Source: Mycobacterium sp. GA-2829
GTDB lineage: Bacteria > Actinomycetota > Actinomycetes > Mycobacteriales > Mycobacteriaceae
Assembly (NCBI RefSeq): GCF_001499965.1
Contig: NZ_LQIT01000043.1
Location: forward strand, 1-44,787
DNA: 44,787 bases
Reading direction: 5' to 3'
Position 1 is the first letter of the stretch; every line of letters starts with the position of its first letter. A program made the position numbers and the translations under genes. Positions 25,263-33,256 of this stretch are shown here, one piece after another. The notes beneath the pieces are model-generated. The model was not told the DNA's origin. It saw nothing but the letters and a program-made list of their open reading frames with translations, and searched no databases.

Positions 25263-25468
25263 CCAAGACTCCTCACTGATCGGACTGCAGTCTAAAGCAA
25301 CGGATTCCGGCGACGCACATCCGCTGGGCGCGTCGTGGGAATCCGGTGTGTCGCCCGCGTGGGAGGGTCCGGCCGGGCCCCGTGACCGTCGACCGGACGC
25401 CGCCGCGGCGCGCCGAGGCGCAGGTGGAAGCAGCAAACGGCCGTATCGTGGGTACCCTGCTTCGCACC

Positions 25469-28012
25469 ATGACCGCATCCGCCGCACCGCCGTCCGACGA
25501 GCACGACCCGTTTGTGCGAGTGTTCGGTACGCGGGTGCACAACCTCAAGGGTGTCGACGTTGCCGCACCGCGGGATGCGCTGGTCGCGTTCACCGGGATC
25601 TCGGGTTCCGGCAAATCGTCGCTGGCGTTCGGCACGATCTACGCCGAGGCGCAACGCCGGTACTTCGAGTCCGTCGCACCGTACGCGCGGCGGCTGTTGC
25701 TGCCCGCCGGCGCGCCCAAGGTCGACGACATCACCGGGCTGCCGCCCGCGGTCGCGCTGCAGCAGCGGCGGGGGACGGCCACGTCGCGGTCGACGGTCGG
25801 CACGGTCACGACGCTGTCCAATCTGCTGCGGATGCTGTTCTCGCGGGCGGGCACCTATCCGCGCGGCGCCACCGAACGGCTGGACTCCGATGCGTTCTCC
25901 CCGAACACCGCTGTCGGCGCGTGCCCGCAGTGCCACGGTCTCGGCCGGCTCCACGAGGTGACCGAGCAGACCCTGGTGCCCGACCCGTCGCTGACCATCC
26001 GGGAGGGCGCCGTCGCCGCGTGGCCGGGGGCCTGGCAGGGGCAGAACCTGCGCGACATCCTCATCACGCTCGGCTACGACATCGACAAACCGTGGCGCAA
26101 ACTGCCGAAACGGCACCGGGATTGGATCCTGTTCACCGACGAGCAGCCGACCGTCGAGATCGACCCGGGGCAACACCCCGTCACCGCCGACTACTACTAC
26201 AACGGGACCTTCTCCAGCGCCGAACGCCACGTGCGGCACACCCTGGCCAACTCGCAGAGCGCAACGATGCGCCGCCGCGTGCTGCAGTACGTCAACACCG
26301 TCGAATGCGATGTGTGCGGCGGATCGGGGTTGCGGCCGGAGGCGCTGAAGGTGACGTTCGCCGGGCGCACCATCGCCGACTACGTGGCGATGCCGCTGGC
26401 CGACCTCGCCGCCACGCTGCAGCCCGTCGCGGAGCGCACCGACGCCGTCGCGGCCTACGAGTCCACGGCCTCCGGGGAGCAGACCGAGGTGGCCACGATG
26501 ATCGCCGCCGACCTGGTGGCCCGGATCCAGGTGCTCATCGATCTGGGCCTGGGGTACCTGACGCTGAACCGCCGTACCCCCACTGTGTCGCCGGGTGAAC
26601 TGCAGCGCCTGCGCCTGGCCACCCAACTGCGCGCCGGCCTGTTCGGGGTGCTCTACGTCCTCGACGAACCGTCGGCCGGGCTGCACCCAGCCGATGCCGA
26701 ACCACTGCTCGACGTGCTGGATCGCCTTCGCAGAGCGGGTAATTCGGTGTTCGTCGTCGAACACGACATGGACGTCGTGCGTCGCGCCGACTGGGTCGTT
26801 GACGTCGGGCCCGGCGCAGGTGAGCTCGGCGGCCGGATCGTCTACAGCGGACCCGTCGCCGGTCTTGCGGAGGAGGGCGAATCCGTCACCGGCAGATACC
26901 TTTTCGACGCCGCGCCGCGGGCGAAGCGGTCCCCGCGCACCCCGTCGGACTGGTTGCGGCTGCGCGGTGTCTCATCGCACAACCTGCGCGGCCTCGACGT
27001 CGACCTGCCGCTCGGCGTCTTCACCGCGGTGACCGGGGTGTCGGGTTCGGGGAAGTCCACGCTGGTGGTCAAGGTGCTCGGCGACGTGGTCAACCGGCAC
27101 CTCGGCCGTGCGGTGGACGCGCCGGAGTCCGACAGCGCCGACGACGATCCCGACGCCGAGATCGCCGACCTCGACCACGATGCGTCGGTCGGGGTGAGCG
27201 CCGAGGGCGTCGAGACCATCACCCGGTTGGTGGTCGTCGATCAGCGCCCGATCGGCCGCACCCCGCGCTCCACGCTGGCCACCTACACCGGGTTGTTCGA
27301 CGCGGTCCGGCGGGAGTTCGCCGCGACCCCAGCGGCCCGCCGACGCGGGTGGACTGCGGGCCGGTTCTCGTTCAACGTCGCCGAGGGCCGCTGCCCGACA
27401 TGTCAGGGCGAGGGTTTCGTCTCCGTCGAATTGCTGTTCCTGCCAGGCACTTACGGTGTCTGCCCGACGTGCGGCGGTGCGCGGTACAACGAAGCGACGC
27501 TCGCCGTGCGATACCGCGACCGCACCATCGCCGAGGTGCTCGCGATGACCGTCGACGAAGCGTCGGAGTTCCTCGCCGACATCGCAGGCGCCGCACGGAG
27601 TCTGACGACGCTGCGCGAGGTCGGGCTCGGGTACCTGCGGCTCGGCCAGCCCGCGACCGAACTGTCCGGCGGGGAGGCGCAGCGCATCAAGCTGGCCTCG
27701 GAGCTGCAGCGGCCGCGGCGCGGGCACACCCTGTACGTGCTCGACGAACCCACCACCGGGCTGCACCCGTCGGATGTGGACCTGCTCGACGCGCAGTTGC
27801 ACCGCCTCGTCGAGGCCGGTAACACCGTGGTGGTCGCCGAACACGACATGCGGATGGTCGCGGGCTCGGACTGGGTCGTCGACCTGGGACCCGGCGCGGG
27901 CACCGCGGGCGGCCAGGTGGTCGCCGCCGGCACCCCGGCGGACGTCAGCCGCGCCGAGGGCAGCCGCACCGCGCCCTACCTGGCCGCGCGGCTGGCTCAC
28001 TCGACCCAGTAG
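25469..28012 (+). CDS. Class II UvrA-like ABC ATPase (UvrA2 type)
   Basis: An 847-residue protein with two ABC ATPase halves. Half 1 has Walker A 'GISGSGKSS' (residues 43-51), zinc-type pairs 'CPQCHGLG' and 'CDVCGGSGLRPEA', an altered signature 'VSPGELQRLRLATQL' and Walker B 'LYVLDEPSAGLHP'. Half 2 has 'GVSGSGKST', the 'CPTCQGEGF' and 'CPTCGGARYN' zinc module, an intact 'LSGGEAQRIKLASEL' and 'LYVLDEPTTGLHP'. It is about 100 residues shorter than canonical UvrA, as expected for class II proteins that lack the UvrB-binding domain and are linked to damage or drug tolerance. TACCCT lies 10 bases before the ATG. It diverges from the helicase. Confidence 0.88.
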   Translation: MTASAAPPSDEHDPFVRVFGTRVHNLKGVDVAAPRDALVAFTGISGSGKSSLAFGTIYAEAQRRYFESVAPYARRLLLPAGAPKVDDITGLPPAVALQQRRGTATSRSTVGTVTTLSNLLRMLFSRAGTYPRGATERLDSDAFSPNTAVGACPQCHGLGRLHEVTEQTLVPDPSLTIREGAVAAWPGAWQGQNLRDILITLGYDIDKPWRKLPKRHRDWILFTDEQPTVEIDPGQHPVTADYYYNGTFSSAERHVRHTLANSQSATMRRRVLQYVNTVECDVCGGSGLRPEALKVTFAGRTIADYVAMPLADLAATLQPVAERTDAVAAYESTASGEQTEVATMIAADLVARIQVLIDLGLGYLTLNRRTPTVSPGELQRLRLATQLRAGLFGVLYVLDEPSAGLHPADAEPLLDVLDRLRRAGNSVFVVEHDMDVVRRADWVVDVGPGAGELGGRIVYSGPVAGLAEEGESVTGRYLFDAAPRAKRSPRTPSDWLRLRGVSSHNLRGLDVDLPLGVFTAVTGVSGSGKSTLVVKVLGDVVNRHLGRAVDAPESDSADDDPDAEIADLDHDASVGVSAEGVETITRLVVVDQRPIGRTPRSTLATYTGLFDAVRREFAATPAARRRGWTAGRFSFNVAEGRCPTCQGEGFVSVELLFLPGTYGVCPTCGGARYNEATLAVRYRDRTIAEVLAMTVDEASEFLADIAGAARSLTTLREVGLGYLRLGQPATELSGGEAQRIKLASELQRPRRGHTLYVLDEPTTGLHPSDVDLLDAQLHRLVEAGNTVVVAEHDMRMVAGSDWVVDLGPGAGTAGGQVVAAGTPADVSRAEGSRTAPYLAARLAHSTQ

Positions 28013-28494
28013 TTGTCGTTGTTGACGAACCACTCACGGCGTTCGTCGTCGGTCATGTCGCCGAGCTGCGCGAGGCCTTCGAAATAGTGCTCACGCGGTG
28101 CCCCGGGCGCGAACAGCATGAGAATCGATGCGGGTTCGTCGGCCTCGTTACGGAAGCCGTGGACGCCGCCCGGCGGCACGTACAGGAAGTCGTTTCGGCG
28201 TCCGTCGACCCAGTCAGCGCCGTCGTACAGCCGGATGGTGCCGTCCAGCACGAAGAACGCCTCGGACATCGCGCGGTGGAAGTGCGGCCCCGGCCCGCCA
28301 CCGCGCGGGGCGATCTGCACGCGGTAGAGGCCGTAGTCGCCGTCGGTCGCGTTCTGGTCGGCCAGGTAGTGGTACCGGACGAGTCCGAAGGAGTCGTAGT
28401 CCGGCGGCTCGTCCCCGCGTTTGAGCCACGCGCTCGCCTCCGGTTTGTCGGCGGTGTAGCGCGGTGGCGGATACGGCGGCACGACCAGCGACAC
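27997..28494 (-). CDS. Cupin-domain protein
   Basis: A 165-residue single-domain cupin. Motif 1 is 'GGGPGPHFHRAMSEAFFVLDG' in essence, with two His and a Glu as metal ligands; motif 2 is 'YVPPGGVHGFRNE' with the third His. The GTG at 28494 lies nine bases after the SDR stop, so it is cotranscribed with that gene. Its 3' end overlaps the UvrA-like gene by 16 bases. Function could be enzymatic or binding; substrate unknown. Confidence 0.85.
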   Translation of the reverse strand: MSLVVPPYPPPRYTADKPEASAWLKRGDEPPDYDSFGLVRYHYLADQNATDGDYGLYRVQIAPRGGGPGPHFHRAMSEAFFVLDGTIRLYDGADWVDGRRNDFLYVPPGGVHGFRNEADEPASILMLFAPGAPREHYFEGLAQLGDMTDDERREWFVNNDNYWVE

Positions 28495-28503
28495 GGTCCG
28501 AGC

Positions 28504-29406
28504 CTAGAGCGGGAACACCACGCCGGTGAGCTGTTCGGACACCGTCCACAGCCGGCGCGCCACCGCCACGTCGTGCGATTTCGCGCTCGACTCGATGAGC
28601 TTGGGATAGCCACGGATCTCGCCCAGTCCGTCGGGACCGTAGTACTGCCCACCTTGGACGTGAGGATCGGTCGCGGCCCGCAGCGTCGGCAGCGCTCCCA
28701 TCGCGGGGCTCTGGGTGACCAGGCCGATCAGCGGGTTGAACGGGGACGGCAGATGCAGGTGCCGCATGAGTTCGGTGTTGGAGATCCCGGGGTGGGCGGC
28801 GACCGCGATGGTGTCGCGGGTGTCGAGGCGGCGCTGCAGTTCGTAGGTGAACAGCAGATTTGCCAGTTTGGACTGGCCGTAGGCGCCGACGCGGCTGTAG
28901 CCGCGCTCCCACTGCAGATCGTCGAAGTGGATGGCGGCCTGGATGCGGTGTCCCTGGCTGCTGACGGTCACCACCCGCGAACCCGGGACGGCGAGCAGGT
29001 TCTCGAGCAGCAGCCCGGTGAGCGCGAAGTGCCCGAGGTGGTTGGTGCCGAAGGTCAGCTCGAAACCGTCCTCGGTGGTCTGCTTCGGCGGATACATCAC
29101 CCCGGCGTTGTTGATCAACAGGTCGATGCGGGGGAACTCGGCCTTGAGCGCCTCAGCGGCGTCGCGTACCGAGCGCAGCGACCCGAGGTCGAGGCTCTGC
29201 ACGCGCACCGCGGCCGCCGGGTGGGCGGCGGCGATCTCGTCGGCGGCGCGTTTGCCCTTCTCGGTGTCGCGAACCGCGAGCACGACGTGGGCGCCACGTT
29301 CGGCGAGCGCCTTCGCGGTGGCGAGGCCGAGGCCGGTGTTGGCTCCCGTGACGACGGCGGTGCGACCGGACTGGGCGGGGATGTCGGCGGTGGTCCATCT
29401 GGTCAT
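28504..29406 (-). CDS. Short-chain dehydrogenase/reductase, paralogue of the one at 17121
   Basis: A 300-residue SDR, clearly homologous along its whole length to the SDR at 17121-18032. It has 'VVTGANTGLGLATAKALA', 'LLINNAGVMYPP', 'VVTVSSQGHR' and 'GAYGQSKLANLLFTYEL' (YxxxK). Both end in a similar 'ARRLWTVSEQLTGVVFPL' tail. It is divergent from a TetR gene, and the 99-base gap holds two similar operator-like repeats, so TetR probably represses it and the downstream cupin gene. GTAGGAG precedes the ATG. Confidence 0.92.
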   Translation of the reverse strand: MTRWTTADIPAQSGRTAVVTGANTGLGLATAKALAERGAHVVLAVRDTEKGKRAADEIAAAHPAAAVRVQSLDLGSLRSVRDAAEALKAEFPRIDLLINNAGVMYPPKQTTEDGFELTFGTNHLGHFALTGLLLENLLAVPGSRVVTVSSQGHRIQAAIHFDDLQWERGYSRVGAYGQSKLANLLFTYELQRRLDTRDTIAVAAHPGISNTELMRHLHLPSPFNPLIGLVTQSPAMGALPTLRAATDPHVQGGQYYGPDGLGEIRGYPKLIESSAKSHDVAVARRLWTVSEQLTGVVFPL

Positions 29407-29427
29407 CGGGTTCTCCTACAATGTAAG

Positions 29428-29475
29428 CGGAACGGACGCTCCGGTTGACAGTCACTATACGGAACGTGCGCTCCG
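29428..29475. promoter_or_regulatory. Paired TetR-type operators between the SDR and tetR genes
   Basis: CGGAACGGACGCTCCG (29428-29443) and CGGAACGTGCGCTCCG (29460-29475) are near-identical imperfect palindromes, arms CGGAACG/CGCTCCG, 32 bases centre to centre (about three turns). The first lies just upstream of a TACATT -10 candidate for the SDR (minus, 29420-29425). A TTGACA is at 29445-29450 and a TATAC immediately precedes the second. Confidence 0.7.
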
Positions 29476-29505
29476 TTTCAAGGATTCCTGACAGATCGGA
29501 GCGAA

Positions 29506-30075
29506 ATGGCCGGGAACGCGGCGGGGGAGCGGCCGCTACGGGCGGACGCCGCGCGCAACCGCGACCGCATCCTGGAGGTGGCGTACGAGACGTTCGCCGT
29601 CGACGGGTTGACCGTCCCCATCGACGAGATCGCCCGTCGCGCCGGGGTGGGTCCGGGCACGATCTACCGCCACTTCCCGACGAAGGAGGCGCTGTACACC
29701 GCCGTCGTCGAACACCGCCTGCACGAGATGACCGACCGGGGTAGGCGCCTGCTGGCATCCCCCGACCCGGGGGAGGCATTGTTCGCGTTCCTGCGCGCGA
29801 TCGCGCTGGAGGGGTCCTCCGACCGCGTGCTGATCGACGGGCTGGCGGGCTGGGGGATCGACGTGCACACCGTCGCCCCGGAGGCCGACGCCGCCGCGCG
29901 CGCGATGCTCGGCGACCTGCTCGCCGCAGGTCAGCGGGCGGGTGCCGTGCGCGCCGACCTGACCGTGCTCGAACTCAAGTCGATCCTGGTCGGTTTGCAG
30001 GCCATCGGCGCGTACGACGCCGCGGTCGCCGCCCGCGCGACAGCCGTGGTGATGGACGGTTTACGCCCCCGCTGA
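29506..30075 (+). CDS. TetR-family transcriptional regulator
   Basis: A 189-residue repressor. The N-terminal helix-turn-helix at about residues 16-62 is 'ARNRDRILEVAYETFAVDGL', 'IDEIARRAGVGPGTIYRHFP' and 'TKEALYTAVV'. The C-terminal ligand domain resembles TetR_C_33-like families, with 'LKSILVGLQAIGAYD'. It is divergently transcribed from the SDR-cupin operon across two operator-like palindromes and so probably autoregulates and represses that operon. The effector is unknown. Confidence 0.92.
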   Translation: MAGNAAGERPLRADAARNRDRILEVAYETFAVDGLTVPIDEIARRAGVGPGTIYRHFPTKEALYTAVVEHRLHEMTDRGRRLLASPDPGEALFAFLRAIALEGSSDRVLIDGLAGWGIDVHTVAPEADAAARAMLGDLLAAGQRAGAVRADLTVLELKSILVGLQAIGAYDAAVAARATAVVMDGLRPR

Positions 30076-30089
30076 AGGACCGGTGATGC

Positions 30090-30116
30090 CTTGCACTCTC
30101 ACTGGTCGAGTGCTAA
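30090..30116 (+). promoter_or_regulatory. CIRCE element 1 (HrcA operator) of groEL2
   Basis: Left arm CTTGCACTC, nine-base spacer, right arm GAGTGCTAA; consensus is TTAGCACTC-N9-GAGTGCTAA, so two mismatches, both in the left arm. TTGCAC and TAAGAA, 17 bases apart within it, could be a -35/-10 pair. Confidence 0.85.
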
Positions 30117-30124
30117 GAATGCAA

Positions 30125-30151
30125 TTGGCACTCGCGACCGGTGAGTGCTAG
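30125..30151 (+). promoter_or_regulatory. CIRCE element 2 (HrcA operator) of groEL2
   Basis: Left arm TTGGCACTC, nine-base spacer, right arm GAGTGCTAG; two mismatches to consensus, one in each arm. Centre to centre it is 35 bases from element 1. HrcA is known to repress groEL2 in mycobacteria through such sites. Confidence 0.87.
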
Positions 30152-30264
30152 GTCGGGACTGTGAGGCGAGGGTCCGCACCTGCGGGGCACACCCAAGCCG
30201 TCCGTCGCGGGCACTGGGTCCGACCGATGAGAACGTGCATCCGTTATCGGAGGAACACTTCGCA

Positions 30265-31890
<1,626 letters not shown>

Positions 31891-31906
31891 GTCCTGTTTC
31901 GAGGAG

Positions 31907-31936
31907 GCCCCGGCTCGCTTGGCGAGCCGGGGCTTT
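31907..31936 (+). terminator. Rho-independent terminator of groEL2
   Basis: A perfect 12-base stem (GCCCCGGCTCGC with GCGAGCCGGGGC), three-base loop TTG, followed by TTTCTCG. It lies 16 bases after the stop codon. Confidence 0.92.
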
Positions 31937-31955
31937 CTCGTGTCTTGCGTCGCCG

Positions 31956-32015
31956 TCGCCGACTGTGCGGTTTCATACGCGACGCGCCGGGCTGGGCGTA
32001 TCAGTCCGCACACTC
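31956..32015 (-). repeat. Left inverted copy of the palindromic repeat flanking the DUF559 gene
   Basis: A 60-base unit that matches the reverse complement of the right-hand repeat at 33171-33233 at 51 of 60 positions. Mismatches cluster in the centre and at two inner stem positions. Each unit is an imperfect palindrome: TGTGCGG pairs with CCGCACA, then a four-base internal loop, then ATACGC pairs with GCGTAT. Together with the right copies it forms terminal inverted repeats around the gene at 32088-32960. Confidence 0.85.
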
Positions 32016-32028
32016 GACGCCCGGTGGT

Positions 32029-32037
32029 TGTGGATAA
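32029..32037 (-). promoter_or_regulatory. Perfect DnaA-box-like 9-mer before the DUF559 gene
   Basis: TTATCCACA on the minus strand, between the left inverted repeat and the ATG. Similar 9-mers precede the DUF222 nuclease gene at the left edge. Its function is unknown, and a single box does not suggest an origin. Confidence 0.45.
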
Positions 32038-32087
32038 CCCGTCGGCGAGTAGGCCGGATCGTCGGAGGCCGTTGCGACGGTGCGCTC

Positions 32088-32960
32088 ATGCAGCACATCA
32101 ACGGTCCGTTCCTCGCGCGCGAGGCGCTTGACGACGGCCTCCTCACCTTCCGCGAACTGCGGCGCTTCCACCGCGCCGACTTCCCCGGCGTATGGATGCT
32201 CCGCGGTAGCGACCTGCCGATGGATCAACTGGCCCGCGCGGCATGGCTCTGGTCCGACCGCAAGGCGGTGGTCGCAGGTTTGGCGGCTTCGGCGCTGCAC
32301 GGTGCCAAGTGGATCGAACCCGACGTCCCGGTCGAGCTCATCCACACCAATCGACGTCCGCCCGCCGGCATAGTCGTTCGCACCGAAAGCCTTGCCGCCG
32401 ACGAGATTCGGCGAATCGGATCACTTCCCGTCACCTCGGCGAGCCGCACGGCCTTCGATCTCGGTAGACGTCTGCCCCTCAGCGACGGTGTCCAACGCAT
32501 CGACGCGCTCCTGAACGCCACCGATGTCAAGATCGCCGACGTCGAAGCGGTGATCGCCAGACACCCCGGCGTCCGCGGCCTTCGGCAATTGCGTGAGACG
32601 CTCCCCCTCGTCGACGGGGGCGCCGAGTCACCCTACGAATCGCTCACTCGACTCATTCTCGTCCAGGCCGGCTTCCCGCCGCCGGAGACGCAGATCCGGG
32701 TTTGCGACGAGTACGGGTGCGTCTTCGCGCGCATCGACATGGGCTGGCGGGATTACCTCGTCGGCGTGGATTTCGAAGGCGCGCAACACTGGACGGACCC
32801 GCGGCAGCGGACCGGCGACGTGGTGCGCTACACCCGTCTGGCAGAAATGGGATGGATCGACGTCCGGTTGACCAGCGGCATCCTGCATACCCGACGTCAA
32901 TGGTTCCTCGACCAGGTCGGCGCGGCCCTCGAATCCCGCGGATGCCCGAAGACTTGGTGA
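32088..32960 (+). CDS. AbiEi-like N-terminal domain fused to DUF559 (Vsr-fold) putative nuclease
   Basis: A 290-residue protein. Residues about 10-120 resemble the AbiEi-type antitoxin/winged-helix group found with mycobacterial DUF559 proteins ('LLTFRELRRFHRADFPGVWM', 'RKAVVAGLAASALHGAKWI'). Residues about 175-285 match the DUF559/very-short-patch-repair endonuclease fold: 'SPYESLTRLILVQAGFPPPE', 'IDMGWRDYLVGVDFEGAQHW' (acidic core D...D-x-E) and 'RYTRLAEMGWIDVRLT'. ATG 32088 is used. The stop codon lies inside the right palindromic repeat, and the gene tail is duplicated twice downstream. Its role is unknown; it may be part of a mobile unit. Confidence 0.8.
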   Translation: MQHINGPFLAREALDDGLLTFRELRRFHRADFPGVWMLRGSDLPMDQLARAAWLWSDRKAVVAGLAASALHGAKWIEPDVPVELIHTNRRPPAGIVVRTESLAADEIRRIGSLPVTSASRTAFDLGRRLPLSDGVQRIDALLNATDVKIADVEAVIARHPGVRGLRQLRETLPLVDGGAESPYESLTRLILVQAGFPPPETQIRVCDEYGCVFARIDMGWRDYLVGVDFEGAQHWTDPRQRTGDVVRYTRLAEMGWIDVRLTSGILHTRRQWFLDQVGAALESRGCPKTW

Positions 32961-33019
32961 GTGTGCGGATCGATACGTCGGCAGCGGCGTGTCGCGTATG
33001 AAACCGCACAGTCGGCGAG
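32957..33019 (+). repeat. Right palindromic repeat copy R1 (contains the gene stop codon)
   Basis: Starts with the last codon of the DUF559 gene. Stem TGTGCGG/CCGCACA plus ATACG/CGTAT. The centre differs from R2 and R3 (TCG in place of CAT after ATACG). Confidence 0.88.
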
Positions 33020-33060
33020 CGGGAGGCGGCGCTCGAATCCCGCGGATGCCCGAAAACGTG

Positions 33061-33123
33061 GTGAGTGTGCGGATCGATACGCATGCAGCGGCGTGTCGCG
33101 TATGAAACCGCACAGTCGACGAG
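33061..33123 (+). repeat. Right palindromic repeat copy R2
   Basis: 104 bases after R1. It is preceded at 33032-33060 by a diverged copy of the DUF559 gene tail (CTCGAATCCCGCGGATGCCC and following bases). It differs from R3 by one base near the end (GTCGACGAG against GTCGGCGAG). Confidence 0.9.
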
Positions 33124-33170
33124 CGGGAGGTCGGCGCGGCCCTCGAATCCCGCGGATGCCCGAAGACTTG

Positions 33171-33233
33171 GTGAGTGTGCGGATCGATACGCATGCAGCG
33201 GCGTGTCGCGTATGAAACCGCACAGTCGGCGAG
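33171..33233 (+). repeat. Right palindromic repeat copy R3
   Basis: 110 bases after R2. It is preceded at 33129-33170 by a longer, exact copy of the gene's last ~45 bases. The array ends 23 bases before the stop of the converging amidohydrolase gene. The three copies with gene tails fill the 296 bases after the DUF559 gene; no other feature is seen there. Confidence 0.9.
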
Positions 33234-33256
33234 CGGGCGAGGCGAGCTGGCAGCCG

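Noticed and set aside
25263..25487. Longer N-terminus of the SF2 helicase
   Set aside because: It is Arg/Ala/Pro-rich, overlaps the UvrA-like start on the other strand, and a GTG with a strong GAGGAG site lies at 25262.
25469..28012. Canonical uvrA of nucleotide excision repair
   Set aside because: It is shorter, lacks the UvrB-binding region and has an altered first ABC signature; it fits the class II type.
31956..32015. Second half of the groEL2 terminator
   Set aside because: The terminator is complete at 31907-31936; this later palindrome matches the repeats beyond the DUF559 gene instead.
32029..32037. Replication origin
   Set aside because: A single perfect DnaA box with no dnaA, dnaN or rpmH nearby and no box cluster.
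32957..33233. CRISPR array
   Set aside because: Only three units of 104-110 bases, each made of a hairpin plus a copied gene tail; there are no unique spacers and no cas genes.
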